Positions 45,428-54,840 of a DNA stretch of 64,000 bases are shown one piece after another; position 1 is the stretch's first letter, and every line of letters starts with the position of its first letter. The DNA is from an uncultured Parabacteroides sp. (GTDB taxonomy: Bacteria > Bacteroidota > Bacteroidia > Bacteroidales > Tannerellaceae), in assembly GCA_944325335.1 (NCBI GenBank), contig CALUZR010000004.1:1-64000 (forward strand). Reading direction: 5' to 3'. The notes below the pieces were generated by a model that ran no database searches, had not been told where the DNA came from, and saw only the letters and a program-made list of their open reading frames with translations. The position numbers were made by a program, and so were the translations under genes.

Positions 45428-47707
45428 TTAATGTTGTGTCGAGAAGGAATATGGCAAATCAGAGGCTTGCGTGCCACGCGTCTTGTTCGGCTCGTTGCCC
45501 ATTTCGACATCCCATACGCCACCTTTCATCAGCTCGTTAAAATCTAAATAGTTCTTGGTATAAGTCTCGCCATTCAGCTTCATCGATTGGATATAGAAAT
45601 TCTCCGCATTGTTCTGTGGCGCATTAATCACCAAAGTCTTTCCATTCTCAAACTGCAACGTCGCTTTCTTGAACAAAGGCGCGCCAATGATATATTGAGG
45701 CGTACCAGGACATACTGGATAAAAACCTAACGACGAGAAAACGTACCAAGCCGAAGTCTGTCCATTGTCTTCGTCACCGCAATAGCCATCAGGAGCTGGC
45801 GTGTACATGCGGTCCATCACCTGTCGCAGCCAATATTGTGCCTTCCAAGGTTCGCCTGCATAGTTATACAGGTAAATCATGTGTTGGATTGGCTGGTTTC
45901 CATGCGCATAATTGCCCATGTTCATAACTTGCATTTCGCGAATTTCATGGATTACTTGTCCATAGTAACTATCGTCGAAAATAGGCGGAACGGCAAAAAC
46001 CGAGTCTAACATCTGCACAAAGACTTCACGGCCTCCCATCAAGTTCATTAACCCTTGCGGATCATGAAAGACTGACCAGGAATAGTGCCAGCTGTTTCCT
46101 TCCGTAAAAGCGTCACCCCACTTTAGCGGAGAGAAAGGCGTTTGGAATTTTCCATCCTTATTTTTTCCACGCATCAAATTGTGCTCCGGATCGAATACGT
46201 TCTTATAGTTCATAGCCCGTTGTGCGAACAAGTCGATCTCTTTTTGCGGGCGGCCTAACGCTTGCGCCAATTTATAGAGGCACCAATCGTCGTAGGCATA
46301 TTCCAATGTGCGAGCTACGTTCTCGTTGATTTTTACATCGTAAGGTACATAGCCTATTTCATTATAATATTCATAGCCTAAGCGTCCCGAAGAATTCACG
46401 GTAGGATGCACGCCGTTTACGGATGCCATCAATCCTTTCCAGAGTGTCTCGGTATCGGCTACCTTTACTCCTTTCAGATATGCATCGGCTAAAACGGAGG
46501 CGGTATTGTTTCCCACCATACATCCCCTGTGCCCGGGACTGGACCATTCAGGATAAAAACCGCTCTCCCGGTAGGCATTCAGGAAACTCTCTTGCATCTC
46601 GCGATTGACTGACGGATAAAGCAGGTTCAAAAGTGGGAAAAGACAACGGAATGTATCCCATACGCCTGTCCCTGTATAATAATAGCCCGGAAGCACCTCG
46701 CCTGTAGTGGGGCTATAGTGCATCACTTCTCCCTTCGCGTCAATTTCATAGAACTTGTGCGGGAAAAGGAGCGAACGGTAGAGACAGGAATAGAACGTGC
46801 GATATTGATCAAGGTTTCCTCCCTCTACTTTCACACGCGATAATAATTCGTTCCAGGCCTGCTTCCCTTTCTCTTTCACGAGATCGAATGAATCTTCCCC
46901 AAGCTCTTTCAGGTTTAATTCGGCTTGGTCATAACTAATGAAGGAGGAAGCGATCCGTGCGTGGACTATTTCTCCCTTCTTTGTCTGGAACCCGATAATG
47001 GCGCCCGCATGTTTGGATTCCTGCTCCAATTTGTTTTCCGTTAAAATGCCTTCGCTCACCGTGGCCTGATATATGAAGGGCTTATCGAATTCGATGATGA
47101 AGTAGTTCTTAAATCCTTCCGGCACGCCCCCGCTGTTTTTGGTCGTATAGCCGATAATTTTCTGCTCCTCGGGCAATATTTTCACGTATGAGCCATTGTC
47201 AAACGGATCAATCACTACGTAAGATTCATTCTCTGGAAATGTAAAGCGGAACATGACCGCACGCTCGGTAGGCGCCAATTCCGCTACTACGTCGTGGTCG
47301 GCCAAATATACCTTATAATAATAGGGTTTCGAGGTCTCGGCTTTGTGCGAGAACCAGCTTGCACGTTCCGACTGGCTAAATACAGGCTTTCCTGTGATAG
47401 GCATAATGGCGAATTGCCCGAAATCATTAATCCAGGGGCTCGGCTGGTGCGTTTGCTTAAACCCATTAATTTTCGTGGCCGTATACTGGTATTGCCATCC
47501 GTCTCCCATCGCTCCCGTTTGCGGCGTCCAGAAGTTCATACCCCATGGACGTGCAGTCACAGGGTATGTATTTCCGGTGGATAGTTCGAATGTCGATTCT
47601 GATCCCACCAGCGGGTTGACGTACTCCACGGGATCGAATTTCTGGGCCTCTGTCTGCCACGACACAGCCGCGGCCAGCGCGATTGCGTAAAAGATTTTTC
47701 TCTTCAT
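45428..47707 (-). CDS. GH92 alpha-mannosidase, secreted
   Basis: 759 residues. Signal peptide 1-21 (ends T-E-A). GH92 features: Y-V-N-P-L-V-G-S near the start, G-V-W-D-T-F-R-C-L-F-P-L, Y-P-E-W-S-S-P-G-H-R-G, and Y-C-G-D-E-D-N-G-Q-T-S-A-W. The last motif is the usual form with the catalytic Glu and a calcium ligand. First gene of the GH92 pair; two different paralogs in one operon suggest action on different mannose linkages of one glycan. Confidence 0.93.
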   Translation of the reverse strand: MKRKIFYAIALAAAVSWQTEAQKFDPVEYVNPLVGSESTFELSTGNTYPVTARPWGMNFWTPQTGAMGDGWQYQYTATKINGFKQTHQPSPWINDFGQFAIMPITGKPVFSQSERASWFSHKAETSKPYYYKVYLADHDVVAELAPTERAVMFRFTFPENESYVVIDPFDNGSYVKILPEEQKIIGYTTKNSGGVPEGFKNYFIIEFDKPFIYQATVSEGILTENKLEQESKHAGAIIGFQTKKGEIVHARIASSFISYDQAELNLKELGEDSFDLVKEKGKQAWNELLSRVKVEGGNLDQYRTFYSCLYRSLLFPHKFYEIDAKGEVMHYSPTTGEVLPGYYYTGTGVWDTFRCLFPLLNLLYPSVNREMQESFLNAYRESGFYPEWSSPGHRGCMVGNNTASVLADAYLKGVKVADTETLWKGLMASVNGVHPTVNSSGRLGYEYYNEIGYVPYDVKINENVARTLEYAYDDWCLYKLAQALGRPQKEIDLFAQRAMNYKNVFDPEHNLMRGKNKDGKFQTPFSPLKWGDAFTEGNSWHYSWSVFHDPQGLMNLMGGREVFVQMLDSVFAVPPIFDDSYYGQVIHEIREMQVMNMGNYAHGNQPIQHMIYLYNYAGEPWKAQYWLRQVMDRMYTPAPDGYCGDEDNGQTSAWYVFSSLGFYPVCPGTPQYIIGAPLFKKATLQFENGKTLVINAPQNNAENFYIQSMKLNGETYTKNYLDFNELMKGGVWDVEMGNEPNKTRGTQASDLPYSFSTQH

Positions 47708-47749
47708 GATACTTTTCTGTGTTTTTGTTATGTTGTTTTACATTTTACA

Positions 47750-47780
47750 CAAAGGTACAAAAAAAGAAGTGCCGCACAAT
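47750..47780 (-). promoter_or_regulatory. Promoter of the GH92 operon
   Basis: On the minus strand: ATTG at 47777-47780 (one change from TTTG), 19 nt, TACCTTTG at 47750-47757. Confidence 0.6.
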
Positions 47781-47800
47781 AGTTAACCAAAAAGATTTCG

Positions 47801-47808
47801 TATTTTTG
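47801..47808 (+). promoter_or_regulatory. -7 element of the thioredoxin gene
   Basis: TATTTTTG matches TAnnTTTG. It is 64 nt before the start codon; the -33 region is not clear. Confidence 0.45.
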
Positions 47809-47872
47809 TGCGATTATTGCTTTTTCGGAGCATCTTTATGAGTTTAATTTCAGTATAACTAAAAAATCATTT

Positions 47873-48364
47873 ATGCAAAAGACGCGAAATTTGTTGTGCT
47901 TGCTCGCCCTGTGTGCCGCGTGCAGCTGTTCCTTGTCTGCCAGCAATGGCAACGAGCCTGTTGTCTCAGAAAAATCCCTTGCCGGAAAAACGGCTGAGGC
48001 AGATGGCAAAGTCATCCACTTGAACAAAAAAGAATTCCTCTCGCGTGTATTCAATTACGAGGAGAGCCCAAATGAATGGAAGTACGAAGGCACGATCCCT
48101 TGTATAGTAGATTTTTATGCGGACTGGTGTGGCCCGTGCAAGGCTGTCTCCCCCATCCTGGAGGAACTGGCTTCGCAATACAAAGGCAAGATCCTAATTT
48201 ATAAGATAAACGTGGACCTCGACAAAGAGTTGGCCGCAGCTTTTGGCATACGAAGTATCCCTTCCATCCTCTTCATCCCGGTGAAGGGCACGCCCATGAT
48301 GGCGCAAGGCGCTTTGCCTAAAGAGGAGTTTATTAAACAAATCGATGAATTCTTATTGAAATAA
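47873..48364 (+). CDS. Thioredoxin-fold protein, exported (probable lipoprotein)
   Basis: 163 residues. The N-terminus (1-25) is a signal sequence with several Cys (L-C-A-A-C-S-C), so lipidation is likely but the exact Cys is unclear. The thioredoxin domain (about 60-163) has D-W-C-G-P-C-K at 83-89 and the cis-Pro loop S-I-P-S-I. C-G-P-C is the thioredoxin, not the DsbA, active site, so a periplasmic reductase or sensor role is more likely than disulfide formation. No partner gene is adjacent on its strand. Confidence 0.9.
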   Translation: MQKTRNLLCLLALCAACSCSLSASNGNEPVVSEKSLAGKTAEADGKVIHLNKKEFLSRVFNYEESPNEWKYEGTIPCIVDFYADWCGPCKAVSPILEELASQYKGKILIYKINVDLDKELAAAFGIRSIPSILFIPVKGTPMMAQGALPKEEFIKQIDEFLLK

Positions 48365-48387
48365 TAAAATATTTAAGCAGAATCAGG

Positions 48388-48756
48388 GATTCTTGCGTCA
48401 GAAAATTTTCAGGGACGCAGGAATTCCTGATTCTTACTTTAGAAAAATTCCAGAGAGGCGAGATGCAATGATTCTTTTAATATAGAAATCGTAGTAATGC
48501 AAGATTCAATGATTCTTGCGTGACAGAAATTTCAGAGATGCAAGATGCATGGATTCTTGCGTCCCTGATTTTTTTCTGAGGCCAGATGCAAGGATTCTTC
48601 CTTTGCAGAAATTTTTGTAATGTAAGATGCAACGGTTCTTGTGCTGCAGGAATTTTAGCTATACGGGATATGTTTTATCTTGCGTATCTGGAATGCTAAC
48701 TACGCGAGAGGCATTGACTCTTCTAAAAACGGACGCGGAGACAGGGGGATTTCAAT
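48388..48756. repeat. Array H: nine units of exactly 41 bp
   Basis: Units start at 48388, 48429, 48470, 48511, 48552, 48593, 48634, 48675 and 48716. The pattern is GATTCTTGCGT, 4 nt, GAAATTTC-like core, then GATGCAAGATGCA. Two dyads per unit: GAAATTTC inside, and GCAAGA...TCTTGC across the unit joint. The last units decay into the terminator. It lies between convergent genes, so it cannot be a promoter region for either. Confidence 0.85.
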
Positions 48757-48779
48757 GATCCCCGCTGTCTCCGCGTTTT
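48734..48779. terminator. Bidirectional terminator
   Basis: CGCGGAGACAG/CTGTCTCCGCG stem (48734-48775) extended by GGG/CCC, with T runs on both sides (TTTTCTTT on plus; TTTTT on minus). It serves the thioredoxin gene and the convergent DUF3857 gene. Confidence 0.85.
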
Positions 48780-48808
48780 CTTTATACCTATTGAAATAAA
48801 ATCCTGGC

Positions 48809-50497
48809 TCAGCGAATTAAGAGATGCGTGTAATTCGGGTTCACCCAGGCTGCCATCAATTTGTGGAAGTCTGCATAAAGCCGCGGCGTGATGAGCGGAT
48901 TATTGATCTTTAAGGTGCGTGTCACCGTGACCTTGTCCCCGTTTTGGGAGAGGCTGAATTGCATCGTCCCGGCTGCGTTCGAAATCATTTTCTCACCCAT
49001 GGGCGTCGCTACTTGGCATCCTGCGGGAAGCGACAAGGTGTAGGTGTAGGATTCTTCGGGCGCGTAAGGCAGGGAGAGGTTGCAGGGGCGCGTCGTGTTC
49101 ATGGCTGCATATCCAGCATGGGAAATGCCTTCCGACGCGTCGGGCAGCGGAATCATTTTATAACCGCCGACGGCCGTCAAGGGCATGGTTTGCGTCGGGA
49201 TGGTATCAGATGCAGCCAAATAGGAGGCAAACGCGGGTGCGGCGGTTGAGTTGCTCGTGGCCACGACCTTGTCCCCTTTTATAGACAATTGATAATCGTA
49301 ATTCAACGCAGGCGCTACCGTCGGGAGCTGGACCGGTTCACCGGATTTCAGGTCTACTACACGGGCGCGCTGTGCGAACCATCCTGCGCGGTCCATCCGC
49401 GGATTTGAGGCACTCAAGAGATAGGTTTCACCCGCCGCTTCAGCTTTCAGGAATAGGTGGATGGCGGACAATCCGAAGCTATCCGCAGGTCCGGCAGCCG
49501 GGAAAAGCGCGCAAATCTCTGTCGGGATTTTGGCTGCACGCAGAAGCCCCTGCAGGAGGTTTAAGCGCTCGATTTCCGTCCCGTATGCAGCGCGAATTAC
49601 TTCCTCCACATCGCGGATGCGGTAGCCGGTCTCGGGCAACGAAAGCGCACAATTTGCAAAATCACGCTGGACGAACGAAAGGATGGCCTGCAGCTTTTCA
49701 CGCTCGCCGGTTTTGCCCTCCGTTAGTGTCTCTGCTAAAGAAAGGAGAGGCATGCTTTCAGTCGTTTTGAACTGCGCATACAGGGAGCGAAGCGCTTCAG
49801 CTTCCGAATCGTAGCTGGAAGCGTGGAAGAGGGGCGTGTCGCCTGCAAACAGGTCCTGCATCGGCACGCGGGGGCGGGCTTCGAGGTTACGTAGCTTCCA
49901 GGAAACGGTGCGCATCCCGTCTTCGACCTGCACTTGGGCCTTCTTTTCCGGGGTCATGCCGTAGAAAAGCGCGCTACCTTCGGGAACCGAGACGGATAGG
50001 TCGAATTCCCGGACCGGGGATGTCTGCTGGAGCGGCTCGACAAGATCCAACGCCGGCAGGTAGCCAGCTTTTGTAGTCAGGGTGTAATCGAGGTAAATCG
50101 TGGCGCCCAATTCCAAGCCGGTATGGACGATGACCATTTCCTTCAAGTGATTATATGCCGGGGCATTGGCGGCGGCACGCGGCAGAACCTCTACGAAAGC
50201 GTTGTCGGGAGTTTTGACGATCGCGCCATTGGCCTGTTTTGTATAGGATTCGTTGATTTTCAACGTTTGATACTCCGGATTATAGACGATGAAGGTTTCA
50301 CCGTACGCGCTTCGCATCGCGGTGTGGGTATAGATGGTGAGTTCCATCGCGTAATGGAATTCCTGGCTGCCATCATCGTTGAGCGTCCACGACTTCGATA
50401 GCTTTTTGTATTCGGCATCAGATGCAGCCTGCACTGAAATGGAAAAACTCAACAAGCAGGCGAAAACGATGGCAAACGATATGATTTTATTTTTCAT
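48809..50497 (-). CDS. DUF3857 protein with inactive transglutaminase domain
   Basis: 562 residues. Signal peptide 1-24. DUF3857 beta domain (about 30-230), then a transglutaminase-like fold (about 265-380) and a beta C-domain. At the place of the catalytic Cys the sequence is Y-G-T-E-I-E-R-L-N-L-L-Q-G-L-L-R, with no Cys, so it should be non-enzymatic. The active paralog is encoded 12 nt upstream. A scaffold or regulator role in the cell envelope is a guess. Confidence 0.82.
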   Translation of the reverse strand: MKNKIISFAIVFACLLSFSISVQAASDAEYKKLSKSWTLNDDGSQEFHYAMELTIYTHTAMRSAYGETFIVYNPEYQTLKINESYTKQANGAIVKTPDNAFVEVLPRAAANAPAYNHLKEMVIVHTGLELGATIYLDYTLTTKAGYLPALDLVEPLQQTSPVREFDLSVSVPEGSALFYGMTPEKKAQVQVEDGMRTVSWKLRNLEARPRVPMQDLFAGDTPLFHASSYDSEAEALRSLYAQFKTTESMPLLSLAETLTEGKTGEREKLQAILSFVQRDFANCALSLPETGYRIRDVEEVIRAAYGTEIERLNLLQGLLRAAKIPTEICALFPAAGPADSFGLSAIHLFLKAEAAGETYLLSASNPRMDRAGWFAQRARVVDLKSGEPVQLPTVAPALNYDYQLSIKGDKVVATSNSTAAPAFASYLAASDTIPTQTMPLTAVGGYKMIPLPDASEGISHAGYAAMNTTRPCNLSLPYAPEESYTYTLSLPAGCQVATPMGEKMISNAAGTMQFSLSQNGDKVTVTRTLKINNPLITPRLYADFHKLMAAWVNPNYTHLLIR

Positions 50498-50509
50498 GAA
50501 ATGTCCTCC

Positions 50510-52465
50510 TTACTTCTTTTTAATAACTAAATAATCGCCATAGGTTTTGAATTCCTTCACGGCACTGCGAAAACCTTCCCAGTCTGAAGCGTTGTAGACA
50601 CGCTTGTTCAGCGAAAGTTTTTGCTGCAAGATGATGGCTCCATCTTCCTGCTGAATAGAACCTGCGAAAGAAGCGGCAGGCGATTCCAGGTTGGATTGTT
50701 TTGCAGACGAAGCGTCCCACTCGAAACCGGCAGGCAGCTGGATCCGTTCTTCCTGCTCGACGAGGCGCGAGCAAGCGTCCTTAAAACCGTAGAGGCGGTT
50801 TTCCACATCCGTGTTGATACGCAGAAAACTTTTTACGGAGTTGTAGAGGTTATTCATCACCATCGGTTTTACGAGCAAGGCGTTGTCGGCCTTCACGGCA
50901 TAGTCTGGAATTTCATAGCGGAAGATGAGCCGGATCGGGGCAGCCTGATAATCTTTAGGATTCTTGCCCCAATCGATCGAGAGCATCCGCGCATTTGGCG
51001 AGACGGCGAGGAGTTGCTGCTCCATCGTATTCTTCCAATCAGACAACCAACCGGACGTAAACACGCGACGTACGTTGGCATCCGACTGGCCTTCGGCTTC
51101 GACCGTCAGTGTGCCCCTTAAAGTTCCATCAGCGTCTAAGCGATTTTTTGCCTTGAGGCGAAAGTAGTGATTCTCGGGAGCGGAAACAGGCGTCACGCGG
51201 AGATCGGAGCCTTCCGGGATTCCTGGGAGATAGTTCTGCTGCTGTTCGGCGCTACTCCAAATTTCGCGCACGAAGGGCACCCAAGTCGGGTCGAGGGGAA
51301 TGTAAGTGCCATTCGATAGCTTCACGACGGCGACGCAATGGTTGAAATGATCAGCAGGGATCCGTTCCACGCGGCTACCCGCCATCGTCATGGCCGGGTA
51401 TGACTCAAATCCCGCCATGCGAAGAAATGAAATCAACGTACTGGCTATATCTTTGCAGACGCCGCATCGATCCGTATAATTCATCTCCAAATTATGTAAG
51501 GTATAACCTTCACCCTTCCCCATCGAGATCCCAGAATAGCGGATGTTATCGGCAACCCAATGCGTGAGGACAGCAATTTTTTCCATCTCGGAATCCTTTC
51601 CCTTGATAAGCTCGTTCACTTTAGCCTGGGCTTCGGGGATTGGATCGAAGCTGCCGTAATCTTCATTCACATTGTGGAACCAAAGCGATTTGTCCTCCCA
51701 TTTTGGTGTGGAAGAAAGCATGAGCTTCGGGGCAGCGTCAAAAAGATCTACCATGTTAGATTCACGTTCGAACGGGATGGCGTCATTTACCGAGAAGCTA
51801 TAAATTTTCCGTCCTGCCTCGTAGTACATCGAGGATGCGCATTCCCCTTGAAAGAACTCATACTGGATTTCCTTCGACTCCGGAATATTGAGTCGATAGA
51901 CCTTCCGCACCGTCGGTTCATTCACCCAAAAGGGAACAATGTCATAGAATTGTCCACGCATGGGAGGAATAAAGCGCGATTCATCCTCCTCGAGATCTGT
52001 CAACAGCGCGTACGTGAATCCTTTCTTCGCGATTTCATATTCCACGACGTCGCCTGGATTCAAGCGGCCCAAGTCGAGCATGATTTGTCGCGCTCCCCAG
52101 TAGATGGCACGCGCCGGGGCGGCATAATCGCACGCGGCCGTGACATCTACATTCACTACGTCGCCGCTGGCGCGGTAGATCGTAGCTTGTTTGAACTCGG
52201 CGAAGGCCGTGAGCGGGTCGTAATCATACTTGATGACGTGGTTTGCCACGCCGCCCGCCACGGTCTGGACCTTAAACTTCTTGTAGACGGCAAACGAGCC
52301 GGAGCCTGTCTCCTCGACTGTGACCGCCGTACTATCGAGCAACGTCACACAATCTGCTTGCTCGAACGCGCGCTCATGCTTCTCTTCTGCTTGCATCTTC
52401 TCCGTGGGGAAACAGGCAAGCAGGGCATAAGCGGCCATAGGTAATAATACTTTTTTCATTTGCAT
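50510..52465 (-). CDS. DUF3857 plus active transglutaminase-like protein
   Basis: 651 residues. Signal peptide about 1-26. DUF3857 domain (about 45-250) followed by a transglutaminase core with all three catalytic residues in place: Cys in D-R-C-G-V-C-K-D, His in D-H-F-N-H-C, Asp in L-D-P-T-W. A DUF2569/C-terminal beta domain closes it. Periplasmic; such proteins may act as proteases or cross-linkers, with no known substrate. Starts 5 nt after the menE stop. Confidence 0.85.
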   Translation of the reverse strand: MQMKKVLLPMAAYALLACFPTEKMQAEEKHERAFEQADCVTLLDSTAVTVEETGSGSFAVYKKFKVQTVAGGVANHVIKYDYDPLTAFAEFKQATIYRASGDVVNVDVTAACDYAAPARAIYWGARQIMLDLGRLNPGDVVEYEIAKKGFTYALLTDLEEDESRFIPPMRGQFYDIVPFWVNEPTVRKVYRLNIPESKEIQYEFFQGECASSMYYEAGRKIYSFSVNDAIPFERESNMVDLFDAAPKLMLSSTPKWEDKSLWFHNVNEDYGSFDPIPEAQAKVNELIKGKDSEMEKIAVLTHWVADNIRYSGISMGKGEGYTLHNLEMNYTDRCGVCKDIASTLISFLRMAGFESYPAMTMAGSRVERIPADHFNHCVAVVKLSNGTYIPLDPTWVPFVREIWSSAEQQQNYLPGIPEGSDLRVTPVSAPENHYFRLKAKNRLDADGTLRGTLTVEAEGQSDANVRRVFTSGWLSDWKNTMEQQLLAVSPNARMLSIDWGKNPKDYQAAPIRLIFRYEIPDYAVKADNALLVKPMVMNNLYNSVKSFLRINTDVENRLYGFKDACSRLVEQEERIQLPAGFEWDASSAKQSNLESPAASFAGSIQQEDGAIILQQKLSLNKRVYNASDWEGFRSAVKEFKTYGDYLVIKKK

Positions 52466-52470
52466 TGCAT

Positions 52471-53580
52471 TTATATGTTCTTATTTCTTTCTGTGGCTAA
52501 TTTGCGTCGGGCGAGCTCGCGGCTGGCGGCCCGGTTTATTTTTCCCGTTTCGGTTTCCGGGATCGCGTCGACGTGAAGTATATATTTAGGACAATGGTAG
52601 CGGGGTAGTTTATGTCGGATCTTTTCTGCGATGGCTTCGTCTGGGGAATTTCCTTCGAGCAGCAAAACCAGGGCTTCTCCAAATTTGGGATGTGGAACCG
52701 ATGTCAGGGCGAACCGCATCGTCAGGAGGCTGTGCAAGGCCGCCTCCACTTGCTCCAACTGTATCTTGATGCCTCCACTGTTCACGATGTTGTCGCGCCG
52801 TCCGAGAATGCGGAAGGAACCGTCGTCGCGAAGTTCCGCCACGTCGTTCGTATGCAAGGTCTGCTCGCACACCAAAGGCGCGTCGATCACCAAGGTCTGT
52901 TCCTTCGAGAGCGAAAGATGCACGGAGGGGAACGGATGGTACCACATCGAGGCGTTAGGTCCGTTCAACCTCCGCAAGGCTACGTGCGAGAGGGTTTCCG
53001 TCATCCCGTAGGTGGAATAGATCCGGTTCGGCATCGTGCGGAGGGCCGTCTCCAGTTCCGGGTCGATGGCGCCACCGCCGATAATCAGGTTGTCCACCTC
53101 CGCGAGCCGTTTCTTCTCCTCTTCGGTTTGCATGGAGTTATACACTTGCAAGGGAATCAAGGCGGCGAAATGCAGGTGCCCTGTCTCGGTTGCGAAAGGG
53201 TGGCCCGAAGGTTGTCGCACCACCAACTCCAGTCCGGCAGTCAGGGCGCGGACTATCACCATCTTTCCTGCGATATAGTCTAAGGACATGCAGAGCAGGG
53301 CCCGGTCTCCTGCGTGCAAGTTTAAGGCATCGCAAGTCGTGCGGGCGCTGTTTATCATCAATTCCTTTCGGACACGCCATTCCTTCGGGGTGCCCGTTGA
53401 GCCGGAAGTATGTACGCAGAGTATCGGCTCGTCGGAATACCATTCGTCCAGGAAGCGCAGCAAATCCGCCTCGATGCCCGTGGGTGCGTGCAGGGGGAAT
53501 CGGTGATGCGCCGCGTCGATCGTATGTCCGTCGAGGGTGCAGCAGAGTTGTTGCCAGGGTTTATAGGTCTCGTTTTCCAT
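52471..53580 (-). CDS. menE: O-succinylbenzoate-CoA ligase
   Basis: 369 residues, short as in other Bacteroidetes MenE. Adenylate-forming motifs: H-T-S-G-S-T-G-T-P-K-E-W (57-68), Y-G-M-T-E-T, and G-R-R-D-N-I-V-N-S-G-G-I-K-I-Q-L near 255-270, with the catalytic Lys in E-T-G-K-I-N-R. It activates o-succinylbenzoate for menaquinone synthesis, needed for anaerobic respiration to fumarate. The other men genes are not in the window; the gene sits 1 nt after the anSME gene stop, an unusual partner. Another aryl-CoA ligase function cannot be excluded. Confidence 0.8.
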   Translation of the reverse strand: MENETYKPWQQLCCTLDGHTIDAAHHRFPLHAPTGIEADLLRFLDEWYSDEPILCVHTSGSTGTPKEWRVRKELMINSARTTCDALNLHAGDRALLCMSLDYIAGKMVIVRALTAGLELVVRQPSGHPFATETGHLHFAALIPLQVYNSMQTEEEKKRLAEVDNLIIGGGAIDPELETALRTMPNRIYSTYGMTETLSHVALRRLNGPNASMWYHPFPSVHLSLSKEQTLVIDAPLVCEQTLHTNDVAELRDDGSFRILGRRDNIVNSGGIKIQLEQVEAALHSLLTMRFALTSVPHPKFGEALVLLLEGNSPDEAIAEKIRHKLPRYHCPKYILHVDAIPETETGKINRAASRELARRKLATERNKNI

Positions 53581-53581
53581 C

Positions 53582-54838
53582 TCACGCCTCCACGACCAGT
53601 TGTCCGTCTACTTTTTTAATATGTTGCATGATGTTGGCAGGTGGCCGTTGGGCCTGGAGCTCCCGTTTCATGAAATCCATGAAGGGCGCCACATGCTGGA
53701 AGAACTTCCGATAGCCTGCGCAGAGGTAATTGAGTCCCGGTTCGCCCTCTTGCGTATAGAGGAAGCGATTCTTGGGGCATTCGCCGTTGCACGCAAACAG
53801 GTATTCGCATTGTTTGCACTGCTGGGGAAGTCTCTCCTGTTTGTCGGCGCCAAATTGGAGCTGCTGGCGACCATACATCATCTCCGTCAACGTCTTTGTC
53901 CGGATGTTTCCCAACTTGTATTCAGGAAACACGAAGTGATCACAGGCATAGACATCGCCATTGAACTCCATGACGCCCGCATGCCCGCAAGTTTTCGCCA
54001 ATGAGCAAATCCCCGGTGTCACGCCCACCCAGTTGGCCAACGTGGCGTCGAAAAGTTGGATGTAATACTCGCCCACGTCCGTCTGCACCCATTCATCAAA
54101 CAGCGCGCACAGGAAGTCGCCCCACTTCTCGCTATCTACCGAGAAGGGCGCCAGCTCTATTTTGTGGGCGTCGGGGGTTTGCATCTCGTCGGGCGAGGCC
54201 AATAAGGTACCGTCGGCATGTCGTCCAATGCGTTCCACGATGGGGGCGAACTGGATGTAATGGCAATCGATGTCTTTAAAGAACTGGTAAAACTCGTGCG
54301 GGTATTCCACGTTGTAATCATTGACCACGGCCATCGCGTTGTATTCCACGCCGTGCTTTTTCAAGAGCTCGATGCCCTTCATTACTTTATAAAACGAGGG
54401 CAACCCTTGCCGGTTTCGCCTGTATTCATCGTGAAACTCCTGCGGTCCGTCGATGGAAATGCCCACCAGAAAATGATTCTCCTTGAAAAAGCGGCACCAT
54501 TCGTCGGTCAGAAGCGTGCCGTTTGTCTGGATGCAGTTGTCGATCTGCCGCCCGCCTGCATACTTACGTTGTAGGTCGAGGGCATGTTGGTAAAAAGAGA
54601 TGGGGCGCATGAGTGTCTCGCCACCATGCCAGGTAAAAAGTACTTCGGGCATGGTTTGGCATTCGAGGTACTGCCGTATGAATGTTTCAAGCAAATCGTC
54701 GCTTAGGACATAGTTTTTCGCATCTGGATAGAGTTTCTTTTTCTCCAGATAGTAGCAATACTCGCACGCAAGGTTGCAAACTGACCCTACGGGCTTCAGC
54801 ATCACATATACGGGATGTGCAAATGGAGCTATATTCAT
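53582..54838 (-). CDS. Anaerobic sulfatase-maturating enzyme (radical SAM)
   Basis: 418 residues from the ATG at 54838, two nt after the amidase stop; an ATG at 54880 would add 14 residues inside the amidase gene. The radical SAM motif is C-N-L-A-C-E-Y-C-Y-Y (about 20-29), with G-G-E-T following. The SPASM region has Cys clusters (C-S-L-A-K-T-C, Y-A-C-D-H, C-K-Q-C-E-Y-L-F-A-C, C-P-K-N) for two more 4Fe-4S clusters. It converts a Cys or Ser in sulfatases to formylglycine. No sulfatase gene is in this window, so it must act on distant ones. Confidence 0.92.
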   Translation of the reverse strand: MNIAPFAHPVYVMLKPVGSVCNLACEYCYYLEKKKLYPDAKNYVLSDDLLETFIRQYLECQTMPEVLFTWHGGETLMRPISFYQHALDLQRKYAGGRQIDNCIQTNGTLLTDEWCRFFKENHFLVGISIDGPQEFHDEYRRNRQGLPSFYKVMKGIELLKKHGVEYNAMAVVNDYNVEYPHEFYQFFKDIDCHYIQFAPIVERIGRHADGTLLASPDEMQTPDAHKIELAPFSVDSEKWGDFLCALFDEWVQTDVGEYYIQLFDATLANWVGVTPGICSLAKTCGHAGVMEFNGDVYACDHFVFPEYKLGNIRTKTLTEMMYGRQQLQFGADKQERLPQQCKQCEYLFACNGECPKNRFLYTQEGEPGLNYLCAGYRKFFQHVAPFMDFMKRELQAQRPPANIMQHIKKVDGQLVVEA

Positions 54839-54840
54839 AT

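Noticed and set aside
43106-47707. Classical SusC/SusD polysaccharide utilization locus around the GH92, GH20 and GH29 genes
   Set aside because: No SusC-like TonB receptor, SusD-like lipoprotein, ECF sigma/anti-sigma pair or hybrid two-component regulator is present in the window.
48388-48756. CRISPR array or coding repeat
   Set aside because: Repeats are imperfect throughout with no unique spacers, and a 41-bp period is not a multiple of three, so no repeated protein can be coded.
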